Shown here: piece after piece, positions 12,461 to 22,457 of the stretch | Layout of the letters: each line of letters opens with the position of its first letter | Numbering within the stretch: position 1 is the stretch's first letter | Source of the DNA: Gyromitra esculenta | Taxonomy: Eukaryota; Ascomycota; Pezizomycetes; Pezizales; Discinaceae | Length of the DNA stretch: 64,000 nucleotides | Assembly: GCA_038503075.1 (NCBI GenBank) | Contig: JBCAML010000002.1 | Coordinates: 2,542,001 to 2,606,000 of the forward strand | Direction of reading: 5' to 3' | Notes under the pieces: generated by a model | Seen by the model: only the letters and a program-made list of their open reading frames with translations | Told to the model about the DNA's origin: nothing | The model's database searches: none | Program-made: the position numbers and the translations under genes

Positions 12461-12993
12461 ATGTATCACACGCCCCACGAAAGCGGAGTTACAACCCGCT
12501 ATAATTCCAGCAATTACCGCGAAAATAGGCGGTCTACTCCGAGTTATGCATTAATACCCCACACTTCAGGCAGTAATCGTGGGAGTCAATATGTGGCCAC
12601 TCGTTATCATGCTGAGCCCGCCCGCTACCGCGCTGGGACTCGCTACTACACCAGTCCTACTCGCTACAACTCTCAACATCGTCTTTATGGAGACAGTCGC
12701 GATCATGTTGATACATATCAAGAACAACGCTACGTTATTCCATACGATAATAACACACATGCACAATAGTGAGTTGAGAACCCTCAACTTCTGGATTTTT
12801 GCAGTATGTGGCTTACATGTTTTAAACTCGAAGTCAAACATCACACTCACAAGTTAATCGTCACAATGATGACCAGTGGGCCCCAGTGCGATACGAGCAA
12901 TACAGTGGTCAACCAGCACGAACCTATAAGTACCGAAGGCAGGTTATCGAGAAATCTAGACCTATTCCGGTATGCGCTTGTGTTATCACATAA
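12461..12993 (+). CDS. Tyr/Arg-rich disordered protein with a CaaX-like C-terminus (155 aa)
   Basis: Model join(12461..12768, 12834..12993). The first exon is rich in Tyr, Arg, Ser, Thr and Gln, with recurrent TRY motifs (TRYNSS, TRYHAE, TRYYTS, TRYNSQ). A GTGAGT donor at 12769 and an acceptor ending at 12833 (65-bp intron, CTTAC as possible branch site) continue into a frame of the same composition (RYEQYSGQ, TYKYRRQ). The protein ends RPIPVCACVIT, so its last four residues, CVIT, fit a CaaX prenylation box, with another Cys two residues upstream. I infer a lipid-anchored, disordered membrane-associated protein. A nearer acceptor at 12804 would make a 36-bp intron and an unrelated C-terminus; I prefer the longer intron because composition is maintained. 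TATAAA lies 25 bp before the ATG. No family is recognised. Confidence 0.55.
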
Positions 12994-15247
12994 TGTTTAA
13001 GACCTCTCCCCCCTTTCCTTTTGCCACTCTTTCTGTCCCTTCCCTTTGTTGATTATTAAATATGTAAAAAAAAAAGTCCTTCAGGGATTTGGCGCAACTT
13101 GCTTTAGGGTGGTGTGGTTTACTAAAAATCACTTGCTGTTGTGGAACTGTTACTCTTCATGAGCTGCTGCTCGAACAAACTGGGAGCGCATAATCGCAGA
13201 TAGCATAATTAAGATACTATATACGATTGTGTTGATTGAATTCAGTGCGCGCGGACTAAGCTGAAGCCAACACGCTGGTGATTAAATCAAGACTTTTTGT
13301 AACTAGTGCTAAGTATCATGGTCACTATAAATTGAATTTGAATGGTGTGCTGCAATTAAAGATGGCGATCTAGAGGTATGTGTTGAGATCATGTACTACC
13401 ATTGATAACATTTTCGCCTCGCATCATCACGCATGAAACCCTACCCCACCATAAGTGAACTCGCGATACCATTCCATGCATTGATTTCCCATTTTTCATG
13501 TGCAGAGTTCATATCTACAAATCCCGATCATTCTTGATCTATGATAGTTTTTACATGCTCGCTATAATAGCTATAAATTATTTGTAGATATTTCCGGCTA
13601 TCCCTCGAGAAATCCGTATAGCAGACATAAAGCTCAAAGCTTCTACGTGGGCGGTAGGTTTGCTTTTATACCTCTGAAAAAGTCTTCTCAGTCTGTAGAA
13701 TGAGATCTTACGACGTCATCGTTATAATTCCAGACCAGAGCACTAATGCCGCTAGTGAGCTAATATCTGTTAATCACACAATATTCGGCCACATGGTCTA
13801 CTATTCGCAACTTAGTGAGCACATTATAGCTTTCAGCGAACATGCAGAGAACCAAGACTACTCCTTAAATTGCACGACTTAGAGCCAGTCGCATCGGCTG
13901 CCACTCCACCCTCTCAATTGCAAGGCTGCGAAGATAAATCAAGATATTTTTTAATTTTTCAAACTCCCCAATTGTGATTCGAAGATTTTAACTATCACGT
14001 ACTCACGTCTTTAATCTGTGTATGGAGATAAGGGAAAATCACGTGGAAAATCACTTTGCCACATAGGCGCAGTCACTCAGCCGTGTCTTGGAGTAGCTAT
14101 AGGTAGAAACCATCCAGATTCAACCAAGGGATAATTGAGCGCGCAGCTCAACTTTTGAGAAGTGATATTCTTTATTTTGTGGGCTACGGGCTGCGAGCAA
14201 ATGCGGGTGTGCCTCAATTAGCGAGTGATATTTTATGCCTCCGCGGATGCGATTGGGTTGCGAGGCCTTGCCCACGGCAGAACTTGCCATATTATAATGT
14301 ACCCGAGCTTACCCTATCTGTTTAAGGCTTTTCTAGAGACCCACTGCATAAGCTATAAAATTCCCTTGTAGACCAAAATCACAGGTATCGCCCATCACCA
14401 TGCATATGGGAGTTCTGAACCTCGGTAACTACAGAAGCGAATCTATACATTAAAGAATAAACTGTTTTCTCCTAAAATCCGACTTATAGATACTTGATAG
14501 GACTAGAAATAAATACCTCCCACGACATGTCTATATTGTATTCCCAACCAACTCACACTGAATAGCAGGGCTCAGACTATGTTCTTCGCTATATATGCAG
14601 ATAGATAGGTATCAGATAGTAAATGCTATATGTATTGCGGGAATAAGAGCTAAAAGCGTCCAAGCTGAGCGTAATACTCGTAGCCTCATATATAGTGCTG
14701 TCGGGGTATTGAGGGATCGCCACTGTCTCGCATGGGCTTGGGATTCAAAGAGTGTATATTAAGTAAATGAGAACGTCTAGGACAAATAGAGAGAGAGAGA
14801 GCAGGGGGCGGCGTGGCATAGGCCCAATGCCATTACTGCTGTTGGTTTTAGGTATCGCTATAGAAGCTTTTTTGTTGAGTCTTTCGGCTACCGCCTGTGT
14901 TAGAGTATTCCTAGTACTCATTTAATTCTGGTCACACGACGAGACTACAAATATGTATGCATTTTGTATGAAATGCGGCCAAATCATTAGTATATACCAC
15001 TACCCAGAGCTTCTCTCGATAATGCTATTTACACAACACATGGCTTATGATGCTAAGTGGATCATATCATCTAGCGCCACCTTAGGCCTAGATCAGGCGC
15101 TTTCCAGCAGTGCTTTAGTCCTCACACTTCCTCCTAAACAACTAAATCTGAAGTCCGCTGCTGCTCGTTGCTCTACACCTCCCCAATTCCCATCCTTCGC
15201 TAGTCCGGTCTCATCGCTTACCTGGCCATGGGAGCGGCTGTACTCAT

Positions 15248-15327
15248 GTCGCCGATTTCCAACTTGATCATGTGACATGTTAAGCTACCTATTAACTGAT
15301 CACATGATCAAGTTGGAAATCGGCGAC
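15248..15327. repeat. Perfect 28-bp inverted repeat with 24-bp loop
   Basis: The left arm 15248-15275 (GTCGCCGATTTCCAACTTGA...) is exactly complementary to the right arm 15300-15327. The spacer is 24 bp. The size and perfection suggest a recent foldback or MITE remnant. It is not a tRNA, and there is no nearby gene 3' end to make it a terminator. Confidence 0.85.
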
Positions 15328-15733
15328 GTGGGTGTAAAGTTGTATGAGAGCGGATTAAAGTTTTCTGACTTTTGTCTACTTAGGGGCGAGACTAAGGGGT
15401 GAGATATCCGGAATTCATCCAGCCGAGATCTCAGCCACCTACGTCATAATAAATGCTATACGCAGCCCAATCGGGTGTATTGTGGGGTAACCCGATCTCG
15501 CAGCAGGGTCAGCCCTTGCTGCCCTCGCGTGTCGGCATCGTCAACGTAGACACGGTTAGCCTCACTCTCAAGCTTAGGATTGCGAAAAGAGTTAGCCGGA
15601 GACGCATTATTTTCATGACTTAGAATATAAATAAGAGATTCGCCAACCGGCGAAATTTTCAAAGCACAGAAATAGTGGGCGTTACCAATCATGTTGATAA
15701 ATTTCAAGTCCAGAAGCTGCGCTGTCTGTATTC

Positions 15734-15949
15734 GGATGTGAGCGTAAATCTGGTGGCAGGTGCGGTGCGGGTAAGAGATACCAATTCTTCTCCTCCCTCC
15801 TCAACTCCCTATGAAACCTGGTAAAAATGCTCCCCGGGTTAGGAATACTATTAAATAAAGTTAACTGACAAAATATGAAATCCAAACCAGCTTGGGTCCA
15901 CTAAGAAAGAGCTGCACCGCCACCTGTCGCCAGACTTTCCCTCACACCC
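15734..15949. mobile_element. MITE family D, copy 1
   Basis: The left end (15734-15770, containing AAATCTGGTGGCAGGTGCGG) and the right end (15914-15949, containing GCACCGCCACCTGTCG) are inverted repeats. The same termini occur at 47876-48100, where they read GTAAGTCTGGTGACAGGCGG. It is about 215 bp and has no coding capacity that I can support. Confidence 0.75.
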
Positions 15950-16449
15950 GGTGCATGCTCTATGAGGTCACCTACTCTAGTATATAGACTCTCCTAGGCT
16001 CACAGTTGGCCTAAGCCTAAACCCGCTACAATATGCTGCACACTTGCAATTAAGTATCGCGTATGTGGAGTTGACAGAAGCTGTGGTTCTCATCTTTAAA
16101 TGTGTAGTCGAATCATGATCAATAACTTAGCATCCGGTATTATGTTCTTGCTAAATAAACAAATAAGGTCATTTGATCTTATAGGGTACTAATCTTCATA
16201 GTTATGCATCAACGTGATAAATTCCTAGCACCAAAAATAGAAATATCTTGCCTGGTGAGTTTCCTTGGTATTAAATAGTACCTGATGATGATGATGATAT
16301 CGATGATTCATTTACGCATTTAAATAGTACTTTGGTCACATACAAACAAGCTGCCCTGTAACCCTATAACCAAACTCTAAAGCTCGCCGTTCCCGGGAGT
16401 TTTCTAGGGAGTTTTCTAGGGCGCAGTTACTCGTACACTCTGTTTGCAT

Positions 16450-16594
16450 GTACTTGTGCTCTAGCATAAGTACCTGAAAACAAGCTTAAGGGTAAAATTT
16501 TGGCCAACCAAATTTTGAACTACTGCTACGGGACGATTTAAAAAACGTTGCCGCCGAAAGGCATTTTCAGGTACTTATGGTAAAGCACGAGTAC
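16450..16594. mobile_element. MITE family A, copy 2
   Basis: The left end is GTACTTGTGCTCTAGCATAA; the right end is its reverse complement with few mismatches (GTACTCGTGCTTTACCATAA on the opposite strand). It aligns along its whole length with copy 1 at 8450-8588. The terminal TA at 16592-16593 is also the first TA of the next element. Confidence 0.85.
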
Positions 16595-16726
16595 TTGGAG
16601 TGAGCATGAAGAACCCGAAAACGCAGGCGGAAGTTAGCCAATCAACCCGATAACGTGGCTGACGAGAGCAAATCAAAGAATCTTACCAACAAAAAACATC
16701 TTTGGGTTCATGCTTACCCCGAGTAG
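16592..16726. mobile_element. MITE family B-like element abutting family A copy 2
   Basis: The left arm TACTTGGAGTGAGCATGAAG and the right arm (CTACTCGGGGTAAGCATGAA on the opposite strand) are imperfect inverted repeats. Its ends resemble the element at 8650-8801. It directly follows family A and shares the boundary TA. Confidence 0.65.
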
Positions 16727-16986
16727 ATCAGACGAGGTACCAGCATGAGCGAGTTGCTGAAGGTCGCTGCTACGTAATAAGCTAATAATAAATTTACACT
16801 GACTTTCTTTTTTACCCTCAGTCGTCACCCATGCAAGCCGAGAAACGATATGCAGACTGATAGTCAGTAGTTGCTGGGATAAAAGGTGGCGCAAGCTAAT
16901 CAGTTCGGAGTTTAAATAAGCTTTGTCGATGGCTGGCTTGAGCCAGTCCCCTGGTATCTGATCGGGACTGGGAGACTGTAGAAATA

Positions 16987-17141
16987 GGTACATACGTCCC
17001 CGGCCTGATGGCGGAACTGGGCTGACCGGCCCAATCCGCAGACGGAGATTTAGTTTAGGGTTTCATACTCGTTGCTACCAAGTTTCCCCCTATCCGCCAA
17101 CTGACCAGTTCCGCCATCAGGCCGGATGTCTGTAGGTACAT
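16987..17141. mobile_element. MITE-like element with 21-bp perfect inverted repeats
   Basis: The inner arms 17000-17020 (CCGGCCTGATGGCGGAACTG...) and 17105-17125 are exact reverse complements. Outside them the sequences GTACATACGTC and GATGTCTGTAGGTAC extend the repeat imperfectly. It lies about 360 bp before the S41 peptidase start, so it may sit within that promoter. Confidence 0.75.
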
Positions 17142-17502
17142 GGAGCCGCTTTAAGGGTTTGGGGTTATAGAGATTCCGTGGTGCCTATCATATCCAACTA
17201 ATGTCTACAAGCACATTTTCTAAAGACTCATTTTCTATTTCCAGCTACGCGCACATCGCGAGCCGGAACCACAGCCTTCTAGGACGGGGTTCAAGAGACT
17301 TATCCTGGGGAAATCCGGAGCATTAGCTTTGATGCATGATTAGTATTCATAAAAACTTGGAAGCTTTCTTTCAAAGTTTTCAAGGCAGTGAGGGTGCTGG
17401 ACGCTGTAAACTTTTATTTGACTAACGGCATCCCCGCGTAATTCAGATCCTCGACAGGCACAGCAGGCAAGCAAAGTCCCCCGAAGAGAAGCAACAGTCG
17501 CC

Positions 17503-19822
17503 ATGCGTTTTACTGCTTTTCTTTCCATCATATACTTCGCGGCACTATGTTCTCAATCCCCTGTCAGCAAACACGTACGACGGACTCCTAAAACAAACTC
17601 TTCGGAACCATGTCAAAATGTTTCGAACTACATTTCTTCCCTTCCCAATTCTACAGGCATGATTCCTACCAAACTGTTGATCCGCCAGAAGATATTTTCT
17701 TACACAAGATCACAGCTAGTATTACTGTTCCAGCCCCTCTTGCATACGGTTGCCTGACCTCGATTCCTTTCAATTCCACGGCCACTATATCATTCATCGA
17801 GGGATTGAAAAACTTCTTCCAGTTCCAGTCGACACTAGCATATGCAGCCAATCCCCCTTTAACAACTCACGAACGAGAAGCTGTCGACTTGATGGACGGG
17901 TTCGATGAGATTTCGAAGCACGCTGTGGATGGCAAATATAATAATAACTATGAGTTTGAGGCGGATCTAAGAATCTTGATCCGTAAGCTTCACGATGGAC
18001 ATATCGCTTGGGAGAGCAACTGTCTTGAAGGGCTTTTCGTTTTTACCCATTCGTTCTATATCGTCGCGTTAGCCGATTCTCCAGATAATATTCCAAAGAT
18101 TTATGGTGCTGGTATGTTTGATTCGTTCTGTTTTACTCTTCCATGTTTCTTTTCCATGAGCTAATCATTATTGTAGCGGACTTCCCATTAGTGCTCTCTG
18201 GGGTGCCCTCAAACAGCAGTTACAGCACTAGCAATTATACTATCTCCGCGATTTCCATGATCGACGATATCCCTGTCAATGAATATCTATCTGATTGGAT
18301 TGAAATGACAGACTCTTCTTTCCATGACCCTGATACTCGTTGGAATTCTCTTTTCCTACACCGCGCTGGGGGAGATTTTGACCCCGGGGCATTTTCTCAG
18401 AGCATTCTTTACCCAGGCGACAACTTCAGAGTAACCTTCAAGAATGGTACTCAAAAAACCATCGAATGGCATGCACAAGTCATGACCGATTTTACAAACA
18501 TTACTAGCGGATCAAATTTGTTCTTTTCACAGTGCCTATCAGAAACATATGACGAGTTTTCTTCAACCTCGACGACTAGTGTCAATGAAACCTCAACGAC
18601 TAATGTTAATCAAACCACGATGACCCAGCCCTCCTCAACCCCGACTATTACCAGAATGCCAGGCTATCCGCCTCCGCATGACATTTCTACGGACGGGGCC
18701 CTTAGCACATATATTTTAGACGATGACACCGGTGTTATCCTTGTGAGCACCTTCTTAGAGTTAAATGCTGAAGGAGGTCACATGTTTCAAGAATTTCTCA
18801 CGAAAGCCATCAGCAACTTGAAATCTTGCGGTGTCGAGTATATAATCATCGATGTAACTAGTAACGGCGGTGGTAGTACAGTCCTAGGCATTGATATGTT
18901 CAAGCAATTTTTCCCAAACATCGAGCCCTGGGGCGCCGCCAATATGCGTGCCCATCCTGCAGCCAAGGTCTTTTTTGAAGTCATTTCCGAGGGTATAGAT
19001 TCTACCATTAATGAAACGGTTAAAGAGATATTCACGATAAATCCTTTCTCTTATTATTTCCAACGCGATGTGAACAACAACTACTATACATCCTGGGAGG
19101 CAGCATATGGACCTATTCAACACTACAATGATAGTTTCACGAACATATCGAGGTGGGACTTGGTAAACGAAGATGCTTTTGGATGGGAGTTCAATATTAC
19201 AAACGGCAATGGAATTAGGAATGCCAGTTACGCCACCCCATGGGATAAGGAGAATATCATTATCGTAAGATTCCATGACATTCGAAATCGAATAGTCAAT
19301 CTAGAACTAATATTCTCAATTTAGCTTGGCGATGGAGCTTGCTCATCTACTTGCGCGACCTTTACCGAAGCAATGAAAGAAGCTGGTGTTCGCACCTTTG
19401 TCTATGGCGGCCGACCGCAGAAAGGCTCGATGCAAATGATTGGTGGTGTTGAAGGGTAATTATAAGCTTTAACCCCAAATAAATTCCCTCTAGAAAAGAA
19501 ATCTAACCACGTCTATAGAAGCCAAGTCCTCCCATACTCTGACCTTCTCAGGATTTCGAATCTGGTGCTAGAGCTGCATCCTGAAAAAGCCGATGAATGG
19601 AATTTCCTCCCAGCGGAACTCACTTTTGTGCCATACCCTGACTACACCATGCAATCTATCAACCTCAAAAACTCTTTTCGAAAGTCTAACACCTTCATCA
19701 TGAACATCCCCTTAGAGTATGTTTACGAGGCTGCGGATTTTAGAGTTCAGATGACCGAAGATTTCTTCAAGGATATTTCTTTGCTCTGGAAGGAGGTCGC
19801 GTCCAGAGTTTGGAGCAAATAA
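17503..19822 (+). CDS. Secreted S41-family (CPAF-like) serine peptidase, five exons (695 aa)
   Basis: Model join(17503..17675, 17720..18111, 18177..19264, 19325..19455, 19519..19822). A signal peptide (MRFTAFLSIIYFAALCSQS) starts at the ATG. The HDGH motif near residues 149-152 matches the S41 catalytic His region. LGDGACSSTCATF near 552-564, directly after the fourth junction, carries the nucleophilic Ser (about 559), and is followed by GGRPQKGSMQMIGGVEGSQVLP, a typical context in fungal secreted S41 proteins. DVTSNGGGS precedes it. A Thr/Ser-rich linker lies near residues 325-355, with several Asn-glycosylation sites. Introns at 18112, 19265 and 19456 have good GTATG/GTAAG/GTAATT donors and CTAAT/CTAAC branch sites. 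The first junction is weak: a 44-bp intron with GTTGAT, inferred only because the frame changes near 17680. A frameshift there is the alternative. Substrate unknown; the protein is probably extracellular. Confidence 0.85.
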
Positions 19823-20549
19823 GTAGTTTCGTTTTGCAAGTTTCTATCTAAATTTTCGCATGTTGGGAGTCGTTTAGAAATGACTATTGGCTCATGCTAA
19901 TGTTTTTTTTATGTTTTTATGTATACGATGATACCTCTGAAATTAAGACAATACGTTCGTTAATAAAACGTACAGTCGCGTAAGAAAATTCCTGACGCCC
20001 CAGCGATCGCGCTAGTGAGATGAGGTGTCCAGGCTTTTCATAAACGGCTACCCTTTATACTATTTGATCTCTCACCGTGATTTCAATATCATAAGTTACA
20101 GCATAGCTTTAGTTAATATATTTATATATATTACTGTTACATCGAATGTAGCGTTAGAATTATTATGGAACCATGCAGTAGGAAACATTCAAAACATACG
20201 TAAAAAAAAAAAAATTCCCCATCTAAGACTACACGTATGTAGCTAAGTATCAACACGAGGCAGCTATCCCCATGCATTGCCGAAAGCTTAGGTAGGAGTT
20301 TTGCCAATACGTAACACAGCTTTAAAGAACCATACTAAACATTAGCCCGTAGATTTTTCGTTAGTTTGTTACTAATAGTAGTCTCTAATATAATAATGCA
20401 ACAAAGATCCAGGCAGCCGTAGTAGGGAGGTGTGGGAAATCGGTAGGAATAGAGGCTTGGATCTAAGGCGAATACCTATAGCTACTCTAGGCAAGAAATA
20501 AACAACCATTAAGCGACAAAGTCATTTGGTACTAAATTCACCATGGTTT

Positions 20550-20594
20550 TGACAACCGTTAATAAACGACGAAACAAACGACGAGTCGTTTGGT
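20550..20594. repeat. Dispersed repeat with palindromic AAACGAC..GTCGTTT core, copy 1
   Basis: The sequence ATAAACGACGAAACAAACG followed by ACGAGTCGTTTG is matched at 26329-26376 by ATAAACGATGAAGTAAACG and ACTAAGTCGTTTA. The core at 20575-20592 is a near-perfect palindrome. Its origin is unknown. Confidence 0.6.
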
Positions 20595-22315
20595 GAGTGC
20601 TGAATCAAAATAATCTAAACACTTATTCCGTTTCTACCAATTATCCGTACCCCGCGCGCGGCAGTCTCTGTATCAAATCGGAAAGCGCTCCTAATAAAAC
20701 AAAGCGATAGATATTACAGTCTATAATAATCATGATCACAGATAAGCTAGTTCTAACCAACAGACTCTTACTCGTACATTTTACGCTAGAAGTGAGCCAG
20801 TGTATCTCCCAAGGTTCGAGATTAACCCAGTCCCTTATCTTACTAAACCCCAAGATGATTATATATATACCAATAGTTAACTTAGGCCATATCACTCGAT
20901 GGCATGAGTAAAACGTTAGACATGATCGTGAGTGATGGTGTAAGAGCAAGAGGTAAAACCATGTCCCGCTTGCAATTGAACCCGCCCAAGAGAATATCAG
21001 TATCTTCATTCAGGCTCACTATAAGTACATCATGCCAAGAAGCGTGATTTCGCAAGTACATACATGTAGGCTAATACACTGAAGCTTCATGTACTCATAC
21101 ATATATAATTTTACTAACCTTGATTTATATGTAATATATATGCGAATGCAGGGTGCCGCCCAAATCTTCTAAGTACCCATTATAGCTAGTTAGGCCCCAG
21201 CTACCACTGCTTACAGTAGTATAGGTGCTAGTAAATACTAACACACCTTAGATTATCCTTCTCTACATAATATTATATCATATTCCAATGCTTTACCGCC
21301 TTAAAAACTTCTATAGGTCAATTGAAGATGGAGTTTGGCGAAGCATAATTATAATAGATCATCCACGGGGAGTTTAGCCTGTTTACAATACGCGCCATCT
21401 CCTAGTGTCTATTAAACACATAGTGTCAAGGCCTCAATCGCAACCCTAGTTCAGTATGAACACACGTAATCGTTCGTTATACGGGACTACTACTCTGCAG
21501 TTGCAACCTGCCGCAGCCGCGTAGTCATATCATGATCACTGCAGTTGCAGTATATAGCTGCAGATTTTCTGTGCGACGAACCCCAGGGAATCCAAGGTGC
21601 CTGTCAATTTCCCCTTCTAGTACAGGCTGTTCAAGTAACTCTTTCATCATTACAAGCTCTACCGACTTATATCTAGTTCTTAAATTAATTATTTGATGTT
21701 ACACGTAGCTATAGAGGTAGAAAAAAACAAAATTTTACCAAACCAGAGATTCGGTTTCCACCAGTTACGGCTCACAAGAAGCTAAATCTAATTTTTGTAG
21801 GCTACTACCCGATTCCTAAACCCCCTAAAAATCACGTTGTCCTAAGTTACCAGTTCTACAATGGTTCACGGGGCGACGACGAACCCTACCTGATGATGAG
21901 CAGGGATTTCCACAGTACATTTGAGTACGGAGCTGCGAGTTATCATCTCAGCCTAGCCATCTACTGGCCCAAAACCCTTGTTCCCATTAGACAGGATTCA
22001 CCGTCGTTCATGAACGACTGTAGTAACAACTCTGTCTTCCAACACTCCACCGTTTAAACTAAACCCGATTGGGTCCCAACAACCACTGACGATCATCTGT
22101 TGCTGTCATGGTGAACCAAGAATGGCAATGCTGAACCGCAGACCGTAAGCAAGCTATCAGCCCTGTGAGCCTTACGCGGCGAAGTACCTTGAATATAAAG
22201 GAAAACGCCAAAATACACCTCAGCCATTCACTCTAATCATTAGTTTTCAGCCGCGCAGACCTAACGCTTCCCTAGCTACCCTACTCTATTTCTTCTTCAT
22301 TTTACTCTTGTAATC

Positions 22316-22322
22316 TATATAA
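22316..22322 (+). promoter_or_regulatory. Probable TATA box of the patatin-like gene
   Basis: TATATAA lies about 136 bp before the ATG at 22458, in AT-rich sequence that follows a pyrimidine-rich stretch. It is assigned from position and sequence only. Confidence 0.4.
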
Positions 22323-22457
22323 GTAACCAGATTATTACAGGCTAGCTATAGCCATTCGTTATTTTATATTTTCGTGTAATATTCAAATTATATTTTTGAC
22401 TTTCCCAGACAAGAGTCGATAACAAAAGTGACGACTCAATTTCTCTTGTTAGTGATC

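Larger units (their letters stand above)
12994..17502. other. 4.5-kb gene-free region with several inverted-repeat elements
   Basis: Short frames exist (for example 13700-13882, 14953-15267 and 16673-16993 on the minus strand), but none has recognisable domains, and some overlap MITE termini. Simple repeats are a GA run at 14788-14801 and a GAT run at 16284-16298. The 3' flank of the Tyr/Arg-rich gene (13000-13080) is pyrimidine-rich followed by an A run. Inverted-repeat elements are listed separately. Confidence 0.55.
19823..22457. other. 2.6-kb intergenic region
   Basis: It contains the 3' flank of the peptidase gene and the promoter of the patatin-like gene. At 20550-20594 there is a copy of a repeat also found near 26329-26376. 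A CTGCAGTTGCA repeat lies near 21495-21560. The rest is AT-rich sequence without a supportable gene. Confidence 0.5.

Noticed and set aside
16673..16993. 106-codon minus-strand frame with fairly protein-like composition
   Set aside because: It starts in the terminal repeat of one MITE and ends in another, with no recognised motif or splice partners.
20810..20825. GGTTCGA-type sequences that could be tRNA B boxes (also near 1784 and 51147)
   Set aside because: No matching A box at the right distance and no cloverleaf could be drawn, so no tRNA is called.
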